A DNA stretch of 64,000 nt, taken from assembly GCA_963776565.1 (NCBI GenBank), contig CAVZNF010000004.1:186001-250000 (forward strand). Direction: 5' to 3'. The DNA is from GMQP-bins7 sp963776565 (lineage in GTDB: Bacteria > Actinomycetota > Thermoleophilia > Gaiellales > Gaiellaceae). Of the stretch, positions 37,923 through 48,124 are shown piece after piece. A program made the translations under genes and the position numbers. A model generated the notes under the pieces. It had not been told where the DNA came from. It did no database searches and saw nothing but the letters and a program-made list of their open reading frames with translations. Each line of letters starts with the position of its first letter. Within the stretch, counting starts at the first letter, position 1.

Positions 37923-39340
37923 ATGGCGGACACGTATTCGGCGGAGATTCCCTACGAGTCGCTCGATCCGCTCACGATCGGCGCGGCGGGAGACGAGGAC
38001 AAGGTCACGCGGGACACGCTCTCGCTCGAGATTCCCGACGGCGAACCTCCTCGCCGCGATCTATCCGGACGAGCCCGCACCGGTCGCGGACGCGACGGCG
38101 GCAGCTCGCGCCGCGCTCGAGTCACCGATGTCAGGGCCGCGCTTCTCCGACCTGATCGCCTCGGCCTCGAAGGTGGCCGTGATCATCGACAACCAGTTCC
38201 GGCCCACGCCACAGTCGAGGCTCCTCCCACCCGTGCTCGACGCTATCGAGGCCGCAGGGAAGCCGGCCGTCATCGTGTGCGCGAACGGGAAGGTCTTCCC
38301 CATGTCCGACTCGGACATCGACCAGAAGATCGGGAAGGACAACCTCGCGCGCATGGAGCGGCTCGGGATCGAGTTCCACCAGAACGATCCCCGCAATGCC
38401 GACGAGTACGAGTACGTCGGCGTCTCCTCTCGCGGGACGCCGGTCTGGCTGCACAAGGAGGTCGCCGCGTGTGACGTGAAGTTCACGATCGGCCAGGCGC
38501 AGTCGAACCACTGGGGCGCGGGCGGCGGGGGCAAGCTCATCCTCCCGGGCGTCGTCTCCGACGAGACGATCGAGTCGAATCACTGCGCGTTCGTGCCGTC
38601 CCCGCAGACGCACTACGGTGCGTACGCAGGCCCGATGCGCTCCGACATCGACGAGGTCGCGACGATGTGCGGCCTCTCGGCGACGATGAACGTCGTCCTC
38701 GACACGCACGGCCGCGTGATCGAGTGCATGTTCGGCTCGCACCCCGACGCGCATCGCAAGGCGATCGAGCGCTTCAACGAGATCTACGCCTACGAGCACC
38801 CGGGCACGCAGGCGGACATCGCGATCTGCGGCGTGTTCGCGCCGACCGACCACCTGTTCTTCCATACGGGATGGGGCTGCATGTCGGCCGACTTCGTCGT
38901 CAAGGACGGCGGGTCGATCATCTACTGCTCGCCGTCACCCGGCGTGTCGACGGCGATCGGCGACTTCCCGGGATTCGCGCTCATGGATCTCATGAAGCCG
39001 TACATGCCGGCGACGCCCGAGAACTACCAGTCGGTGCTCAAGGACATCCACGCGCGTGCGATCCAGATGTGGGCCGGCTGCATCTGGGTGCCGATCTACG
39101 AGGTGATGACCCGCAAGCACCTCTCGCGTCGTCACGCTCGAGGAGAACCTCGAGATGGCGGCCGACATCGGCCTCGACGCGACGACCTCGCTGGACGAAG
39201 CGTTCGCGGCGGCGATGGAGCGGCATGGCCCGGACGCGAAGGTCATCGTCCTGCCATACGCGCGGTACCAACTGCCGGCGAACATGGTGCGGATGGACGC
39301 CTCGGCGATGCGGTATCCCGAGGAGGCTCTGGCGCACTGA
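37923..39340 (+). CDS. LarA-family (DUF2088) nickel-pincer racemase/epimerase homologue
   Basis: About 472 codons. The N-terminal domain has VAVIIDNQFRPTPQSRLLPP, and the cofactor region has NHWGAGGGGKLILPGVVSD, with the Lys that binds the pincer pyridine and its preceding His. In lactate racemase LarA the first catalytic His stands in a GTHRP-type loop. The equivalent here reads ANGKVFPMS, which lacks His, so the substrate or mechanism probably differs from lactate. It is divergent from the Liv operon and upstream of larE/C/B on the opposite strand. Start ATG 37923 (or 37920) follows GAGGAGG. Indels lie near 38040 and 39125. Confidence 0.85.
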
Positions 39341-39346
39341 CGCAGC

Positions 39347-39649
39347 GTGCCGTCCCGGGGCTCGACGCACGCGGAACGTCCGCGGAGCCACCGGAATCGC
39401 GGGAGATCGAGGGCTCGACGACGATCGTCGAGCTCCTGCGCATGTTTCCCGGACGGAGATGCGGCGCGGCTCCTCTCACAGCTCCAGATGCCGTGCGCGC
39501 ATTGCGGCGGTGCCTTCCACGAGCCGCTGACGATGGCGGCGAAGCGTCATCGGCGCGACCCGCGCGCCGTGCTCGAGGCGTTCCGTGCGCTCGAGAGCGG
39601 CGGTCCCACCGAGGCAGGGGTCGCGGCCGCGCTCGCCCGCGTGTCCTAG
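39347..39649 (+). CDS. small DUF1858-like protein with a CxxC motif
   Basis: About 100 codons. The block STTIVELLRMFP, then LLSQLQMPCAHCGGAFHEPL and the helix MAAKRHRRDPRAVLEAFRAL match the DUF1858 fold, which has a redox-type CxxC. One indel near 39450 is needed. The start is uncertain: GTG 39347 is out of frame with the first block. It follows the LarA homologue by six bases, and its stop overlaps the convergent larE stop. A role with the Lar enzymes is possible but unproven. Confidence 0.6.
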   Translation: MPSRGSTHAERPRSHRNRGRSRARRRSSSSCACFPDGDAARLLSQLQMPCAHCGGAFHEPLTMAAKRHRRDPRAVLEAFRALESGGPTEAGVAAALARVS

Positions 39650-40462
39650 GTCGCGACTGCGAGGCGCTTCGTGAACGAGGCGTTGAGCGAGCCCGAGCGG
39701 AAAGGCTCGTCGGCGATCTCGACCTCGACGTAGCCGGCCGCGATCACCGCCGCCACGATCGACGTGCGAGCGTCGTTCGTGAGGGCGTCGAGCTCGTCCT
39801 CGGCCAGCTCGACACGTCCGCGCGGGCCGTGGTGACGGACGCGTAGCACGCTGTAACCGAGCGACTTCACCGCGAGCTCGGCGCGGTCGATCTGCGCGAG
39901 CACCGACGGGATCCACTTCGGTGCCGTACGGGATGCGCGACGCGAGACAGGGCGACGCGGGCTTCTCGGCGCTCGGCACGCCGAGCTCGCGGGCGATCCG
40001 CCTGACCTCGTCCTTGCCGACGCCGGCCTCGAGCAGTGGATGGATGACGCCGTGCTCGGCCGCCGCGGTAAGGCCCGGTCGCCAGTCGCCGACATCGTCG
40101 GCGTTCGCCCCGGACAGGACGGCTGCAATTCCACGTCGCGTCGCGACTGCTGCGAGCTGGTCGTAGAGCTCCGTCTTGCAGTGGTAGCAGCGGTCGCGAC
40201 CGTTCGCCCGGTACCCCTCGCGCTCGAGCTCGGCGGTCGTGATGGTCTCGTGCCGGATGCCGATCGCGCGCGCGACGTCGCGCGCACCGTCGAGCTCGCC
40301 CGTCGCGAGTGCGGGCGACACCGCGGTAACGGCAAGCGCCCGGTCGCCGAGAGCGCGTGCGGCGAGCGCCGCGACGAGTGACGAGTCCACCCCGCCCGAG
40401 AACGCGACGACGCAGCTCCCGAGCGAGCGGATCCGGGTCTCGAGCTGATCGGTCGTCGTCAT
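39646..40462 (-). CDS. larE: LarE, ATP-dependent sulfur transferase for nickel-pincer cofactor
   Basis: About 272 residues. The PP-loop VVAFSGGVDSSLVAALA binds ATP to activate the pyridinium carboxylate. NGRDRCYHCKTELYDQL and EKPASPCLASRIPYG are family blocks, the latter carrying the Cys expected to donate sulfur. LarE converts the dicarboxylate made by LarB to the dithiocarboxylate. One indel near 39918 shifts the frame after GTEVDP. ATG 40462 overlaps the LarC stop. Confidence 0.9.
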
Positions 40463-41625
40463 AGCTGCTGGGCGCGGGCGAGAGCCTCGGCCCAGACCGA
40501 CTTTACGGAGCTTCCTGTCGATCTGGCAAGCGCAGCGCAATCGTCGTGCTCCGGTGCGAGATTGACGACGCGCCCGTCGAGGAGGCCCACTTTCACACGG
40601 ACTGTGCCGCCCGACAACTCGACGATGCGCTCGTCGCGCTCGAGCTCGTAGCGATCGAGCTGCGACACGCGAACGCCGAGCGCGCTCGTCTCCTCCAGAA
40701 GGGTGCGCGCGATCTCTCCCTGTGCCTCTGGTCGAGCGAGCACGGAAAGCACGAATCCGGGGCGACCCTTCTTCATCTGCGCAGGCACTGTCCACACGTC
40801 GAGCGCACCTGCCGCGAAGCAGCGCTCGACCGCGTCAGGTACGAGCTCCGGCGAGAAGTCGTCGAGGTTGGTCTCGAGCAGGACGACCTCGGCCTGCGGG
40901 ACGCGACGATTCCGCGCCGAGTACGACGCGAACGAGATTCGGTCTGTCGGCGAGGTCCTTCGTACCGGCGCCATAGCCCACGGCTTCGAGCGTCAGCGGC
41001 GGAAGGCCACCCCACTCCTCGACGACCGTCGCGGCGATCGCGGCGCCGGTCGGGGTGACGAGCTCGGCCTCCGTGTCCACGCCGACGAGCGCAGCGCCCT
41101 CGAGCAGCCCGAGTGTCGCCGGCGCCGGGAGTGGGAGAACGCCGTGGGCGGCGTTCACGAACCCGCGGGCGTATGGGAGCGGCGAGCAGACGACTCGCTC
41201 GACACCGAGCTCCTCGATGAGGACGAACGCGCCGCACACGTCGACGAGCGTGTCGAGCGAGCCGAGCTCGTGGAAGTGGACGTCGTCGGGCGGACGCCGT
41301 GGATGCCACCCTCGACCTCGGCGAGCCGCTTGAACGCCTCGAGCGAGCGAGCGCGGGCGCGCTCGGGAAGGTCGGCCGCCGCGACGAGCTCGCGGATCTC
41401 GCGGTAGTGGCGATGGGCGTGGTCGTCGGAGGCGTCGATGCGCAGGTGCAGTGCGCCGATCCCCTGGCGCTCGACACGCTCTACGTCGATCTGCACGCCC
41501 TCGATGCCGAGTGCGGACGGGACGCGGCGAAGCGAGTCGAGCTCGGCGCCTGCGTCCAGCAGCGCCGCGATGAGCATGTCGCCTGCGAGACCGCCGACAC
41601 AGTCCAGGTAGAGGACGCGGCTCAA
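40459..41625 (-). CDS. larC: LarC, nickel insertion protein of the pincer cofactor, frameshifted
   Basis: About 388 codons in three frames. The N-terminal part has LYLDCVGGLAGDMLIAALLD, a His-rich DDHAHRHYREI, then DDVHFHELGSLDTLVDVCGA and GAALVGVDTEAELVTPTGAA. The C-terminal part starts VVLLETNLDDFSPELV and ends with an acidic/His segment APEHDDCAALA. LarC is the CTP-dependent nickel-inserting enzyme. Breaks lie near 41290 and 40935. The second is at the boundary where LarC is split and joined by programmed frameshifting in Lactobacillus plantarum, but local indels make sequence error equally likely. TTG 41625 overlaps the larB TGA. Confidence 0.85.
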
Positions 41626-42380
41626 TCGCGACCCCGGGCGATGCGGGCCGCGATCGTCCCGGCGCCGAGCCCGTCATCGATGCCTACGACCGCGAGGCCT
41701 GCGGCGCACGACGCGAGCATCGCGTTCAGCGCCGTGGTACCGCCGTGCGCCGAGCCGTAGCCGACGCTGGTCGGCACACCGATCACAGGGCCGCGCGCGA
41801 GCCCGCCGACGAGGCTCGCGAGCGCGCCGTCCATCCCCGCCACCACGACGACGCAGTCGGCCCGCTCGACGTCGGGCAGCGCAGCCGCCAGGCGGTGCAC
41901 TCCGGCGACACCGACGTCCTCGTGGACGACGACTGTCGTTCCGAGCAGCTCAGCCCGAATGCGCACCTCGCGGACGACGGGCCCGTCCGACGTCCCGGCG
42001 GAGACGACTGCAACGATGCCCCGCGGGTCGGGGACGCCGCGTGCGACCCAGATGCAACGGGCGAGCGCATCCTCCTCGGCATCGGGCACTGCCTCGCGTA
42101 CGGCTTGCCTGGCCGCGTCGTCTGCGCGCGTCGCGAGCACGCTTCCCGCGCCGCCTTCGAGAAGTGCCACGAAGATCCGCGCCACCTGCTCCGGAGTCTT
42201 CCCCTCCGCGAGCACGGCTTCAGGAGCACCCTGCCGAAGCTCTCGGTGGAGGTCGACCCGCGCGAAGCCGAGGTCGCGATACGGCAGCTCGGAGAGCCGC
42301 TCGAGGGCGTCATCGGGGCTAGTCGTCCCGGCGCGAACACTCTCGAGCAGCTCGCGGAGATCGTCGCGAAGCCCGGCCAC
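41622..42380 (-). CDS. larB: LarB, pyridinium-3,5-bisthiocarboxylate cofactor carboxylase
   Basis: 252 residues with a PurE-like C-terminal domain: AVVSAGTSDGPVVREVRIRA, GVAGVHRLAAALPDVERADC, VVVAGMDGALASLVGGL, GVPTSVGYGSAHGGTTALNA. LarB carboxylates nicotinic acid adenine dinucleotide, the first step of the nickel-pincer cofactor. GTG 42380 has no Shine-Dalgarno; a TACTAT box lies seven bases upstream, which suggests a leaderless message. It heads the larB-larC-larE operon, each pair overlapping by four bases. Confidence 0.92.
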   Translation of the reverse strand: MAGLRDDLRELLESVRAGTTSPDDALERLSELPYRDLGFARVDLHRELRQGAPEAVLAEGKTPEQVARIFVALLEGGAGSVLATRADDAARQAVREAVPDAEEDALARCIWVARGVPDPRGIVAVVSAGTSDGPVVREVRIRAELLGTTVVVHEDVGVAGVHRLAAALPDVERADCVVVVAGMDGALASLVGGLARGPVIGVPTSVGYGSAHGGTTALNAMLASCAAGLAVVGIDDGLGAGTIAARIARGRD

Positions 42381-42402
42381 AGGGCGATAGTAAGGTAGTC
42401 GC
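42381..42402. promoter_or_regulatory. back-to-back leaderless promoters (larB and molybdenum hydroxylase operon)
   Basis: Only 22 bases separate the two divergent GTG starts. On the plus strand TAAGGT (42391-42396) stands six bases before GTG 42403. On the minus strand TACTAT (42393-42388) stands seven bases before GTG 42380. Both fit the TANNNT -10 spacing of leaderless genes in actinobacteria, and the two boxes overlap. Confidence 0.55.
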
Positions 42403-44713
42403 GTGGGAGCGACGGCTGCCTCGGAGACGTGGGTCGGCCGCCCACTTCCCCGCCTCGAGGACGAAGCGCTGCTGCGTGGCGAGGGGCGCTTCATCGACGA
42501 CCTCGATCCGGTCGCGAACGCACGTCACGCCGCCGTGCTGCGCTCACCGTTCGCACACGCCCGCATCACGCGGCTCGAGCCGGCGCCCGCACTCGAGCTT
42601 CCGGGCGTCGTCGGCGTGCTCACTGGAGCGGACGTCGCCGAGCTCTCGCGGCCTTTCCCCGCAGGAATCGCTTCGCCGATCCCGCACTTCGCGGCCGCCC
42701 ACGAGACGACGCGCTACGTGGGCGAGCCGGTCGCCGTCGTTGTCGCGCGCGACCGCTACGTCGCCGAGGACGCGCTCGAGCTGATCGACGTCGAATACGA
42801 GCCGCTCGAGCCCGTGCTCGACGCGGAAGCCGCCGTCGAGACCGATGCCTGCGTCTCCGATCGCTCGTTCCACTACGGCGACGTCGAGAGCGCGCTTGCC
42901 GGTGCCGACCTCGTGGTCAGCGAGCGCTTTCGCTTCCCACGCTGGAGCTGCACGCCGGTCGAGTGCTACGGCGTCGTCGCAGACTGGAACGCGGCCGAGG
43001 GCTCACTGACCGCTTGGGCGAACTTCCAGGGCCCGTTCACGCTGCACTCGGTCGCCGCCGCGGCACTCGGACTGCCCGGCTCGAAACTCCGCCTGATCAC
43101 TCCACCGGACTCAGGCGGCTCATTCGGGATCAAGTCGGCGGTTTTCGCCTACGTCGTGCTGATGGGACTCGCGTCGCGCAAGCTCGGCGTTCCCGTTCGG
43201 TGGATCGAAGACCGCCTCGAGCACCTCGCCGCGAGCTCGTCCGCGAGCGGACGCGTCACGCATGTCGAGGCGGGCTTCACCTCCGAGGGCGAGCTCGTCG
43301 CGCTGCGGTACGACGCGATCGAGGACGTCGGCGCGTACGTGCGCGCCCCCGAGCCCGCGACGCTCTACCGAATGCACGGCTCGCTCGCGGGTGCGTACCG
43401 CGTGCAGAACGTGGCGGCACGCAATCGCATCGTCCTCACGAACACCATGCCGAGCGGCCTCAACCGAGGCTTCGGCGGCCCGCAGCTCTATCTCGCACTC
43501 GAGAGGACGATGACGATCGCCGCGAACCGTCTCGAGATCGACCCGGCAGAGCTTCGGCGGCGCAATCTCATTGGACGCGAGGAGTTCCCGTACCGGACGC
43601 CGTCGGGCGCGCTCTACGACTCCGGCGATTACGAGGGCTGCCTCGACGACGCGCTCGCGCTCGCGCGCTACGACGAGCGCCGCGCTGAGACCGAGGCTGC
43701 GCGCGCGGACGACCGCCTCGTCGGCGTCGGGATCGCTTGCGTCGTCGAGCCGTCGATCTCGAACATGGGCTACATCACGCTGGCCGAGCCGGCCGACGAC
43801 GCGTGGCCTCCCGAAGTCGGGGAACGCCGAGGGGTGCACGATCACGATCTCGGCGCTCGGCGGGATCACGGTGCGGACCGCCACGACACCGCAGGGACAG
43901 GGCCACCGCACGGTGATCGCGCAGGTCGTGGCCGACGAGCTCGGCGTCGAGCCGAAGGACGTCGATGTCGTCACCGAAGTCGACACGTCCACCTCGCCAT
44001 GGACGATCGCGTCCGGGAACTACTCGTCGCGCTTCTCGGGAGTCGGCGTGGGCGCCGTCGCGGCAGCAGCCGGGCAGCTCGCCGAGAAGATCGGCGCGAT
44101 CCGGGAACACCTCGACGACGAGACCGCGTCACTTCGCCGCATCGCCGGAACCGCGCATTGGAACCCGGAGTCGCTCCCACCCGGAATGGATCCGGGGCTC
44201 GCGGTCACCGCCTACTACGCAGCGCCGAACCTCCTCCCGCCCGATGACGGCGACCGTGTTGCCTCCTCCGCTTCGCACGGCTTCGTGGTGGACGTCGCGG
44301 TGGTCGAAGTCGATCGCGACACCGGCGAGGTCGCGGTACTCGACTACGTCACGGTGCACGACGCCGGGCGTCTGCTCAATCCGCTGCTGGCAGAGGGCCA
44401 GGTGCGTGGTGGACTCGCGCACGGAGCTGCCGCCGCGCTCTTCGAGCGCCACGTCTACGACGAGGACGGAAACCTCCTGACCGGCTCGTTCATGGACTAC
44501 CTCGTTCCGACCGCGCCGGACTTGCCGACGCCGAGGATCGGGCACCGCGAGTCACCGTCGCCGTTCCTTCCGCTCGGCGCGAAGGGACTCGGCGAGGGAA
44601 CCACGATGAGCGTCCCCGCAGCGATCGCGAACGCTGTCGCCGATGCCCTCGGACGCGACGACGTCGAGCCGCCGTTCACGCCGTGGCGCACATGGGAGCT
44701 GCTCCAGAAGTGA
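42403..44713 (+). CDS. molybdenum hydroxylase large (molybdopterin-binding) subunit, xanthine dehydrogenase family
   Basis: About 770 codons. The a/b hammerhead domain (HAAVLRSPFAHARITRLEPA, VGEPVAVVVARDRY) is followed by molybdopterin-binding blocks TPPDSGGSFGIKSAVFAYV, MPSGLNRGFGGPQ, TPQGQGHRTVIAQVVADELG and the late LGAKGLGEGTTMSVPAAI with the catalytic Glu. It lacks the AYRCSFR active-site loop of form I CO dehydrogenase, so another substrate is expected. One indel near 43815 breaks it. It is first in an operon with FAD and FeS subunits, an acyl-CoA ligase and an enoyl-CoA hydratase, which suggests hydroxylation of an organic acid or CoA thioester. Confidence 0.9.
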
Positions 44714-45506
44714 AGCCAGCACCGTTCGAGTACGTGCGTCCCGAGTCGCTCGACGAAGCGTTGAGCTCGCTGGCCGCCGGAGGCGACGAAGCGAAGATCC
44801 TCGCCGGAGGGCAGAGCCTCGTACCGGCGCTGAACATGCGGGTGCTACGTCCGTCGCTTCTCGTCGACGTGAACCGCGTAGCGGGCCTCGACGAGCGTGA
44901 CGAGAGACAACAGCACGGTGAGGGTCGGCGCGACCGTCCGCCAGGCCGATCCGCGACTGCTCACGCATCCAGCGCTCGCAGCCGTCCTCCCCCACGTCGG
45001 CCACACGGTCACCCGCAACCGGGGAACCGTATGCGGCTCGATCGCACATGCCGACGCAGCCGCCGAGCTCCCTCTTGCGCTGGTGGCGGCCAGAGGCTTC
45101 GCGGTCGCGACGTCGACTCGAGGCCGCCGCGAGATTCCCGCCGATGAGCTCTTCCGCGGCCCCTACACGACCGGGCTCGAGCCGGACGAGCTCCTGGTCG
45201 AGACCGTTTGGCCCCTGCTCGACGACGCCGACGGGTTCGCCTTCGACGAGCTCGCTCAGCGCGGTGGCGACTACGCCCTCTGTATGGCCGCTGCTCACGT
45301 CCGGGGGGACGAGCTGCGCGTCGTCGTCGGAGCCGTGACCCCGGTGCCCGCGGTGCTCGAGGTCGATCGCGGAGCGACCCGGCGAGTCGGCGGCCGCGCA
45401 GGTCGAGCCGTGGGGCTCGATCCATGCATCGCCCGAATACCTCCGGCACCTCGTGCGCGTCCTCGTCGATCGCGTGGTCGCGCAGGCTACGGAGGGGGCG
45501 GCGTGA
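44710..45506 (+). CDS. molybdenum hydroxylase FAD-binding (medium) subunit
   Basis: About 266 codons. FAD-binding motifs are ILAGGQSLVPALNMR and VTRNRGTVCGSIAHADAAAE, where the TxGGSIAHAD-type loop is conserved. The end, SPEYLRHLVRVLVDRVVAQA, is the usual CoxM C-terminus. Indels near 44898 and 45370 break the frame. GTG 44710 overlaps the large-subunit stop, and TGA 45504-45506 overlaps the next GTG. Confidence 0.9.
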
Positions 45507-45961
45507 TCACCGTCGACGTCACCGTGAACGGCCGTCGGTACGTCGAGGACGTCGAGCCGCGGCTCCTCTTCTCGGACTTCCTCCGACACCGCCTCGGCCT
45601 CACCGGGACGCACGTCGGCTGCGAGCACGGCGTCTGCGGTGCGTGCACGGTGCGCCTCGACGGAGTGGCCGTGCGCTCGTGCCTCCTCCTCGCCGTACAG
45701 GTCGACGGCGCCGAGGTCGTCACAGTCGAGGGGCTCGCGGGCGGCGGCTCACTCACGCCGCTCCAGGAGGCGTTCCACCGACACCACGCGCTCCAATGCG
45801 GCTTCTGTACGCCCGGGATCCTCATCGCCACCGAGGATCTGCTCTCTCGCGAGCGCATGCCGACACGAGAGGAGATCGTCGACATGCTGTCCGGCCAACT
45901 CTGCCGCTGCACCGGCTACACGCCGATCGTGGACGCGATCGCCGAGGTCGCCGGCGCGTGA
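45503..45961 (+). CDS. molybdenum hydroxylase [2Fe-2S] small subunit
   Basis: 152 residues. The N-terminal plant-type [2Fe-2S] cluster motif is GCEHGVCGACTVRLDG plus RSCLLLA. The C-terminal cluster has QCGFCTPGILIA and LCRCTGYTPIVDAI. It passes electrons from the molybdenum site to FAD. GTG 45503 overlaps the FAD subunit, and its stop overlaps the ligase start (GTGA). Confidence 0.95.
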   Translation: MITVDVTVNGRRYVEDVEPRLLFSDFLRHRLGLTGTHVGCEHGVCGACTVRLDGVAVRSCLLLAVQVDGAEVVTVEGLAGGGSLTPLQEAFHRHHALQCGFCTPGILIATEDLLSRERMPTREEIVDMLSGQLCRCTGYTPIVDAIAEVAGA

Positions 45962-47349
45962 ACCTCGCGCTCAGCCTTCTCTACGCGGCCGAGCGAACGC
46001 CCGACGCAGAGGCGCTGGTTGGCGAGGAGGAGCGCCTGACCTACGCCGACCTGAGGGAGCGCGCCGCCCGCATCGCCGCCGGACTCGCGGCGCGCGGCGT
46101 CGAGTCCGGAGACCGAGTCGCATGCGTCCTCGCGAACGAGCCCGAGACGGTCGAGCTGTACTGGGGCTGTCAGTGGCTCGGCGCGGTCGTCGTCCCGCTC
46201 TCGCATCGCATGTCGAACGACGACCTCGAGTACTGCATCTCGGACTGCGGGGCGGAAGTCGTCATCCGCGATCAGGGCGAGGTACAGGAGCTCGCCGCTG
46301 CCGACGCGCACCCGGGCGCGCTCGACCTCGACGAGCGCGAGCCGTCGATCCAGCTCTACACATCCGGCACCACCGGGCGGCCGAAGGGCGTCCCGCGCTC
46401 GCACCGCGCGGAGCGCGCAGGCGGGATGTCGCAGGTCGTCCACCACGGCCTCGGGCACGGGCACCGCACGCTCGGGGTCATGCCGCTGTACCACACGATG
46501 GGCATCCATTCGCTCCTCGCTGCATCCATGGTCGGAGGGTGTTTCGTGGCGCAGCCGTCCTGGGATCCGGAGCAGGCACTCGAGCTCATCGAGCGTGAGC
46601 GGATCGACACGCTCTACCTCGCCCCCACCCTCTACTACGACCTCGTCCACCACCCGCGCCTGATCGACGTCGACACGTCGAGCATTCGCGCCGTCGCATA
46701 TGCGGGCTCGCCGATGACGAGCGCGCTCGTCGATCGCGTCGCCGCGGCGTTCGAGCCCGAGATCTTCGTGAACCACTACGGCTCGACCGAGATCTACACC
46801 TTCTCCGTGCAACGTGACCAGCGCGCAAAACCGGGCTGCGCCGGCAGAGCTGCCATGAACGCTCGGCTGCGACTCGACCTTTCCGGCGAGGGCGAGATCC
46901 TCTGCCACATGAGCTCGGACGAAGCATTCAGCGGCTACTGGAACAGGCCGGACGCCGACGCGAAGGCGATCCGCGACGGCTGGTACCACACGGGCGACGT
47001 CGGCCGGCTGGACGCGGACGGGGACCTCTGGGTCGTCGGTCGCGTGGACGACATGATCATCTCGGGCGGCGAGAACATCCACCCCGTCGAGGTCGAGGAC
47101 GTGCTCTCGCGCGCGCCCGGTGTGGGCGAGGCCGCCGTCGTCGCGGCGCCGGACGACCGGTGGGGGCAGCGCGTCGTCGCGTACGTCGTCGCCGACGGCG
47201 ACGTGACCGCGGAGGGACTCGATGCGTTCTGCCTCGCGTCGGACGCCCTCGCACGTTTCAAGAGACCGCGCGAGTACCGCTTCGTCCCCGAGCTCCCGAA
47301 GAGCCCGTCTGGGAAGATCCTCCGGCGCATGCTGCGGGACGAGACATGA
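45958..47349 (+). CDS. AMP-forming acyl-CoA ligase
   Basis: 463 residues, short for the family (usually 500-550). P-loop LYTSGTTGRPKGVPRSHRA, A5 NHYGSTEIYTF, A7 YHTGDVGRLDADGDLW, A8 VGRVDDMIISGGENIHPVEV and A10 LPKSPSGKILRRML are complete. The A4/A5 region fits aryl- or acyl-CoA ligases of the 4-chlorobenzoate/fatty acid type. It activates an acid to its CoA thioester for the neighbouring hydratase and possibly the molybdenum hydroxylase. Confidence 0.92.
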   Translation: MNLALSLLYAAERTPDAEALVGEEERLTYADLRERAARIAAGLAARGVESGDRVACVLANEPETVELYWGCQWLGAVVVPLSHRMSNDDLEYCISDCGAEVVIRDQGEVQELAAADAHPGALDLDEREPSIQLYTSGTTGRPKGVPRSHRAERAGGMSQVVHHGLGHGHRTLGVMPLYHTMGIHSLLAASMVGGCFVAQPSWDPEQALELIERERIDTLYLAPTLYYDLVHHPRLIDVDTSSIRAVAYAGSPMTSALVDRVAAAFEPEIFVNHYGSTEIYTFSVQRDQRAKPGCAGRAAMNARLRLDLSGEGEILCHMSSDEAFSGYWNRPDADAKAIRDGWYHTGDVGRLDADGDLWVVGRVDDMIISGGENIHPVEVEDVLSRAPGVGEAAVVAAPDDRWGQRVVAYVVADGDVTAEGLDAFCLASDALARFKRPREYRFVPELPKSPSGKILRRMLRDET

Positions 47350-48124
47350 GCGAGCACGACGGCTTCCGGGTCGAGCGCGACGACGAACGCGGCGTCGCGA
47401 CGATCACGCTCGACGTTCCGGGCAAGTTCAACCGCGTGTCCATGAATGCGCGAGACGAACTGCGCGGCCGTGTTCGAGAAGCTCGATCGCGACGTTCAGG
47501 TCCGCTTCGTGGTGCTGCGAGGAGAGGGTGAGGCGTTCACGGCAGGCGGCGACATCCCGGGATTCCTCCAGCGCTCGACCTGGGACGTTTCGCGCCTCGC
47601 GGACAACGTCGCCGCGCCGGAGCGCTGTACGAAGCCGGTGATCGCGGCGCTGCACGGTTACTGCTTCGGGGTCGGTCTCGAGCTCGCGCTCGCCTGCGAC
47701 TTCCGCATCGCCGCCGACGACCTCCAGCTGGCATTCCCGGAAGTGACGATCGGGATGATCCCCGGCAGCGGCGGAACGCAACGCCTCGCGCGGCTCGTCG
47801 GCCTCGGCCGTGCGAAGGACATCGTCATGCGCGGCCGCCGCATCGCAGCCGACGAGGCGCTCGCCCTCGGGCTCGTCACTGAGGTAGTCGCAGGCGATCA
47901 GCTCGACTCGGCCGTCGCGCGCCTCGATCGAGGAGCTCTCGCGCCATTCGGCGCTCGCCCTGGCGATGGCGAAGCGTGTCCTCAACCAGGTCTACGAGGG
48001 CCCGCTCTCGCAGGGCCTCGAGCTCGAGGGCCTCGCATACGGCCTGCTCCAGCAGACGCACGACTTCCGCGAGGGCGTGGAGGCCTTCACGGAGAAGCGC
48101 AAGCCGGAGTTCCGCGGCGAGTAA
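47346..48124 (+). CDS. enoyl-CoA hydratase/isomerase family protein, frameshifted
   Basis: About 259 codons. It has the oxyanion loop FVVLRGEGEAFTAGGDIPGF, the family block HGYCFGVGLELALACDFRIA, the active-site region PEVTIGMIPGSGGTQRLARL and the C-terminal EGVEAFTEKRKPEFRG. Indels near 47465 and 47925 break the frame. ATG 47346 overlaps the ligase stop. It abuts the convergent amidase gene with no bases between the stops. Confidence 0.9.

Noticed and set aside
42403..44713. Large subunit as form I CO dehydrogenase CoxL
   Set aside because: The AYRCSFR active-site loop is absent; the loop reads MPSGLNRGFGGPQ.
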